The notes under the pieces: model-generated | What the model was told of the DNA's origin: nothing | What the model saw: only the letters and a program-made list of their open reading frames with translations | Databases searched by the model: none | Position numbers and translations under genes: made by a program | Assembly (NCBI GenBank): GCA_013396915.1 | Contig: VWZL01005037.1 | Coordinates: 541,140-605,139, forward strand | DNA: 64,000 bases | Direction: 5' to 3' | Source of the DNA: Stercorarius parasiticus | Taxonomy: Eukaryota; Chordata; Aves; Charadriiformes; Stercorariidae | Part shown: positions 60,531 through 64,000 of the stretch, piece after piece | How positions within the stretch are numbered: position 1 is the stretch's first letter | How the letters are laid out: each line of letters starts with the position of its first letter

Positions 60531-63500
60531 CCTGAATGGCATGACTTTGCACAAATTTTGTGAGACCAAAAATATCTGAGAAGGCATAGCAAATTTTATA
60601 GTTTTTGTAAACAACTTCTTCCTTTTATGGAATCCTCATTCATAAAGTATTTACCAGTGCTATGTCAGGTTTATATAAGATCTTTTTTTGGTTGAATTAT
60701 GAGTTTTCTAAATAAGATACAAATGCCACATCTTTCCAAACTAGATTTTATAATGAACAGGTCAGTGCTTCTTTAAGTACTTAGCCAAGATATGGCAATC
60801 ATATCTCATTAGTGAGTATCTTTCTAAGACTTCACAAGAATCTCTTAAAGAATTTAATGGACACTATAAAGAGATGCAGCTGAATTTCTGCATTTTTCAT
60901 GAGAAACAGAAAGACAAGGGAATTGCCAAGCCTACAAAAACAACATTAGAAGTTAAATTTTAGTGGAACAACCGTAAATAGAGTACAACATAATTGGGAA
61001 AGGAAAATCTCTTTTGTGAAAATCGCATAGCAACCACCCTGCTAAGACTAATACCATAAAAGAAACTGCAGCATGAAAAAAAAGATAAAGATAGCGAGAG
61101 TAGAGTTTTGGAAACATCCTGGGCACACCCTGTCTTTCTCAGTGTTTCTCTTGTTCTGGGAATAGCTTATGCTACAGAAGTAACACATCCTGAAGTAATT
61201 GCTCACTTACAATTAAGAACAAAGCAGCTGGGGAAAGAATTCTTTGGTCACAGGAGAAATCAAGATGAGTAAATCCAATAAAATAAAATATCCCCATGTC
61301 TGAAAATAGCTTTCGTAAAAGCTAGAGAAATGAGGAGCTTAAGCTCAACTTCCACACTAGCCATCTGCAAGCAATTTCATAAATGTGGGTGACTTCACCA
61401 TTCAGTACCTAACCTGGCAAGACCAGACCAGAATGACTTCTTTTCCAAACCCCAGATAAACAGATCATAACATTTCAGAGTGATTCATCAAGGCAAAAGC
61501 ATGCCTTAAATCACAGTGACTTTAGCTGAAGTAAATGGTACTAGATATCTCCAAACTCAGTTTATGAAAAATGAAAATCACACACCATTTATTTATTTCT
61601 CTAGAACACTGATGGGTAGAAAGAAGCTCAGGATTTAAGTGTTTTGTGTAAGCCTTTTCCCACTGAACAGAATTCTGCTGTGTCACTCATCTACTTCGTG
61701 ACAAAGCTGTGCCGTGATATTCCCAGGTCCTGAGCAAACAGAAAAAACTTTGAATTATGAACACTTCTGGAATGTGGTGCAGCGATCTCAGCAACCCAGG
61801 AAAGCTTTGTCAACTATCCTTCATATCAGTAACTCCTGTCTCCACCCTTTGTTGTTCTCTAGAATCTTTGAAGTTAAGATTTTAATCAAATCCTGACAGA
61901 GCTGATGGTATCTCAAGGCATTCAAGTATGGCAAAGACAATATAAATCTGCTATGCCAAATTTCATGAGATTTGATACCAGTCCTATGCAAATCCAAAAG
62001 TAGGAATAATCAGTATGGGAACCTCACGAGAGCCTATTGCCAGATTCAGGGATGCAGAAATGAGATTACTGAATGTCTGAACGTAGAACTGGAGTGCCAC
62101 AAACTGCCAGTTTTCTTTACAAAGGAGAAGTTTTTTGTTGTTGTTGCTTGAAATACCTGAACAATCCAAGGAATATTAAAATCATACACAGAAAAAAGAA
62201 ACAAAACAAGGGAGGAAATGAAGCACAAATATAAAAATATCTTATTGTAAGATGCAAGATGTAATCAGGAACTTTTTTCACAGTACCAAAAAATGTATTT
62301 CCTTGAAACTTTTATTGGAAAGATTTTTCAGTTGCAAGATGCAACCTTTTGAAACTGAGAGAAAAACCTTAAGAGTAGGGGCACTCCCATGGCTCTTAAA
62401 GGAATGTCAAATTCAAGTTCCTGGCCTGATATAATCATGTGTTTGGAGTGCTTTCATTAAAGTGAGTATGTGAGGGTATTCTGACCAGTGATCCCTCCCA
62501 TTTCTCATGAAAATGCTCTGAAGGGAAACAGATTTTTTTTTTTGTAATATAAAAATATATGGTATGCAAAAGCTGTTTCCCATGCAGAGCTGTGCCATAG
62601 CGATGGATTTTCCACCTGCAAGCATCGAAAGATTTTAATCTAGTTAGTTAAAAGTGCCTAATTTTCTGTGCAGACACAGATGATAGTTCAAAAATGGCAC
62701 ACATGAATTAAACTGGAGAAGACTCCTTACCGACTTGATTAATCAAAATAAACCATTTCTAGAGTTTAAGCACACCAGATTTTTATTTATTAAAGAAACT
62801 GCTGCAATTCTGACAGATAATTTAATTGAAAGCCACTTTCAGCACAAAAGTTCTTAGTTACTTTAAATCACTTTTGATAGTGGTTCAAGCTATTCTAGTT
62901 GACTTGGCCCAGAAGTTATGTGGAAGCTCCAATACAGGCTATTTATGGTGGAGGAAATGCCATCTGAAGGAGTAATTTCTTAAAATTATACATCAAGGAG
63001 GTGAGCTCTCTACACTGTTCACGTGTTGTCAAGGCCTGACAATCAAGAAACTAATCAGTTCTCTCAAATACTCTATGTTGTGTACAACACAGAAAAGTCC
63101 TTTGTTACGTTTATTACTTTATACTTCAACAATGATGCCTGAGAATTTCAGGACATTTTAAAAAAATGCTGTTCCCTTTTTACAATACTTTACCAAGGCT
63201 CCCATCATGTTTTTAATATTAAATACTGATTTTATCTGCCTGTAAAATGTGTTGAACATAAAGTATAGTTAAAAAATTCTCCAAAGAAACAAAAGCTAGA
63301 ACTAATCAACATGATTATCTGTTTCATGGGGATAGAAATTCCTACAGGAAATAGTAACAGTTCCAAATCTATCTCATTCTGAAGTGGAACTAAAAAATAA
63401 ATCTCAACATTTTCTGCAACTTTTTCTCCTGTACATCAGGGTTGGAGTGTTTCTCCTCACAGTTTTGAAATGCCATGGGCATTCTCCTTGTCTTTTGTTA

Positions 63501-63539
63501 TTTTGTACTGTTACCATCAAGTACCAGTAATTGTTAGGC
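60531..63539. other. Unique non-coding DNA
   Basis: No gene or named repeat was recognised. The open frames are 60-70 codons on both strands without family features. Confidence 0.55.
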
Positions 63540-63860
63540 TCCAGCACAGGCCCTCACTACAGGCAAGTAGCCCCTGCCTGCAGAGTGACATAGTGCGGAT
63601 GACACCAATTGCTGCCCACCATACGGCCAGGGAGACTGCAAGGCAAGAAGACCTGCCTTGCTGCTGCTCCGCTAACTGCCGGGCCGTGGTGCAGGAAGAG
63701 GAGGCACACCGGCTCAGACATTGTTTCAGGAAAGACTGCAAGCAGGTGTTGTACAGACAATCACCTCCCTACCTCCCTCGCACGTCTGTCCCCAAACCCA
63801 GCCCAGCAACTCTGCCTGAATAATCACCCCTATGGGAGGTGATCTCACCCAGGAACAGGC
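63540..63860. other. GC-rich unexplained patch with inverted repeats
   Basis: GC content rises sharply against the flanks. The patch holds an 8-bp hairpin, GCAAGGCA/TGCCTTGC (63638-63661), and a 10-bp inverted pair, ATCACCTCCC/GGGAGGTGAT (63760-63769 and 63834-63843). A 117-codon plus frame (63470-63823) and minus frames overlap it. None resembles a family I know. A solo LTR of an endogenous retrovirus or an exon are possible, but no matched termini, target duplication or polyadenylation signal was found. Confidence 0.4.
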
Positions 63861-64000
63861 GTTAGACACTGAAACATGACTAGTTGACACCAATAGGTAG
63901 ATTCCTGCTCCTTTGGTGATCTCTGCATCAAGCGCTAACTGAATTTTTTAATTATGTTTGAGAAATTCACTTGCGGATGCTCTGATGAAGTCACGGGAGT
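63861..64000. other. Unique non-coding DNA at window edge
   Basis: Nothing recognisable is present in the last 140 bases. Confidence 0.5.

Noticed and set aside
1..64000. CRISPR arrays, operons, tRNA or rRNA genes, prophage
   Set aside because: None is visible. The CR1 content shows vertebrate nuclear DNA, where prokaryotic systems are not expected.

Overview
This window looks like a piece of a bird nuclear genome, most likely neognath. The main evidence is six copies or fragments of the LINE CR1. They carry the avian-type 3' end: a block resembling TTGGAAGGGACC...TCTAGTCCAAC next to short ATTCTATG-type direct repeats. The sequence is AT-rich, lacks mammal-type SINEs and young L1 elements, and has eukaryote-type simple repeats. 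There are no bacterial operons, CRISPR arrays, rRNA or tRNA genes that I could recognise.

I found no convincing host protein-coding gene. Apart from decayed CR1 reverse transcriptase, the open frames are short (60-146 codons), overlap on both strands and show no recognisable domain. The window is best read as intergenic gene desert or the inside of a very large intron. These two cannot be told apart from 64 kb alone.

Layout: 1-15.5 kb is unique AT-rich DNA with a 63-bp CR1 tip (3.04 kb), two 20-bp tandem duplications and a pseudoknot-shaped inverted-repeat pair at 5.2 kb. At 15.57-15.78 kb lies a 208-base homopurine compound microsatellite with the window's only N. At 17.2-17.9 kb there is a plus-strand CR1, and at 22.9-24.4 kb a longer minus-strand CR1 with broken reverse transcriptase. 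At 27.8-28.6 kb is an old decayed CR1, and at 31.2-32.5 kb a still older CR1 type with an ATAAGAACATAAGAAT-like end. From 33 kb to the end the DNA is mostly unique. It contains GC/CpG-richer patches (36.3, 41.7, 63.6 kb), a MIR-like SINE tail (43.4 kb), two strong hairpins (40.06 and 40.94 kb), homeodomain/POU-type motif clusters (46.5 and 60.5 kb) and a 42-bp CR1 tip (52.4 kb). Scattered through the window are about eight fragments of an ancient short repeat that is palindromic around a 'TCAATGG' core.

I see no complete new biological system. The observations most worth checking are the unexplained two-copy sequence at 17.14/21.21 kb, the palindromic repeat family, the motif clusters that could be long-range enhancers, the hairpins and pseudoknot-like fold, and two exon-like segments with canonical splice signals.
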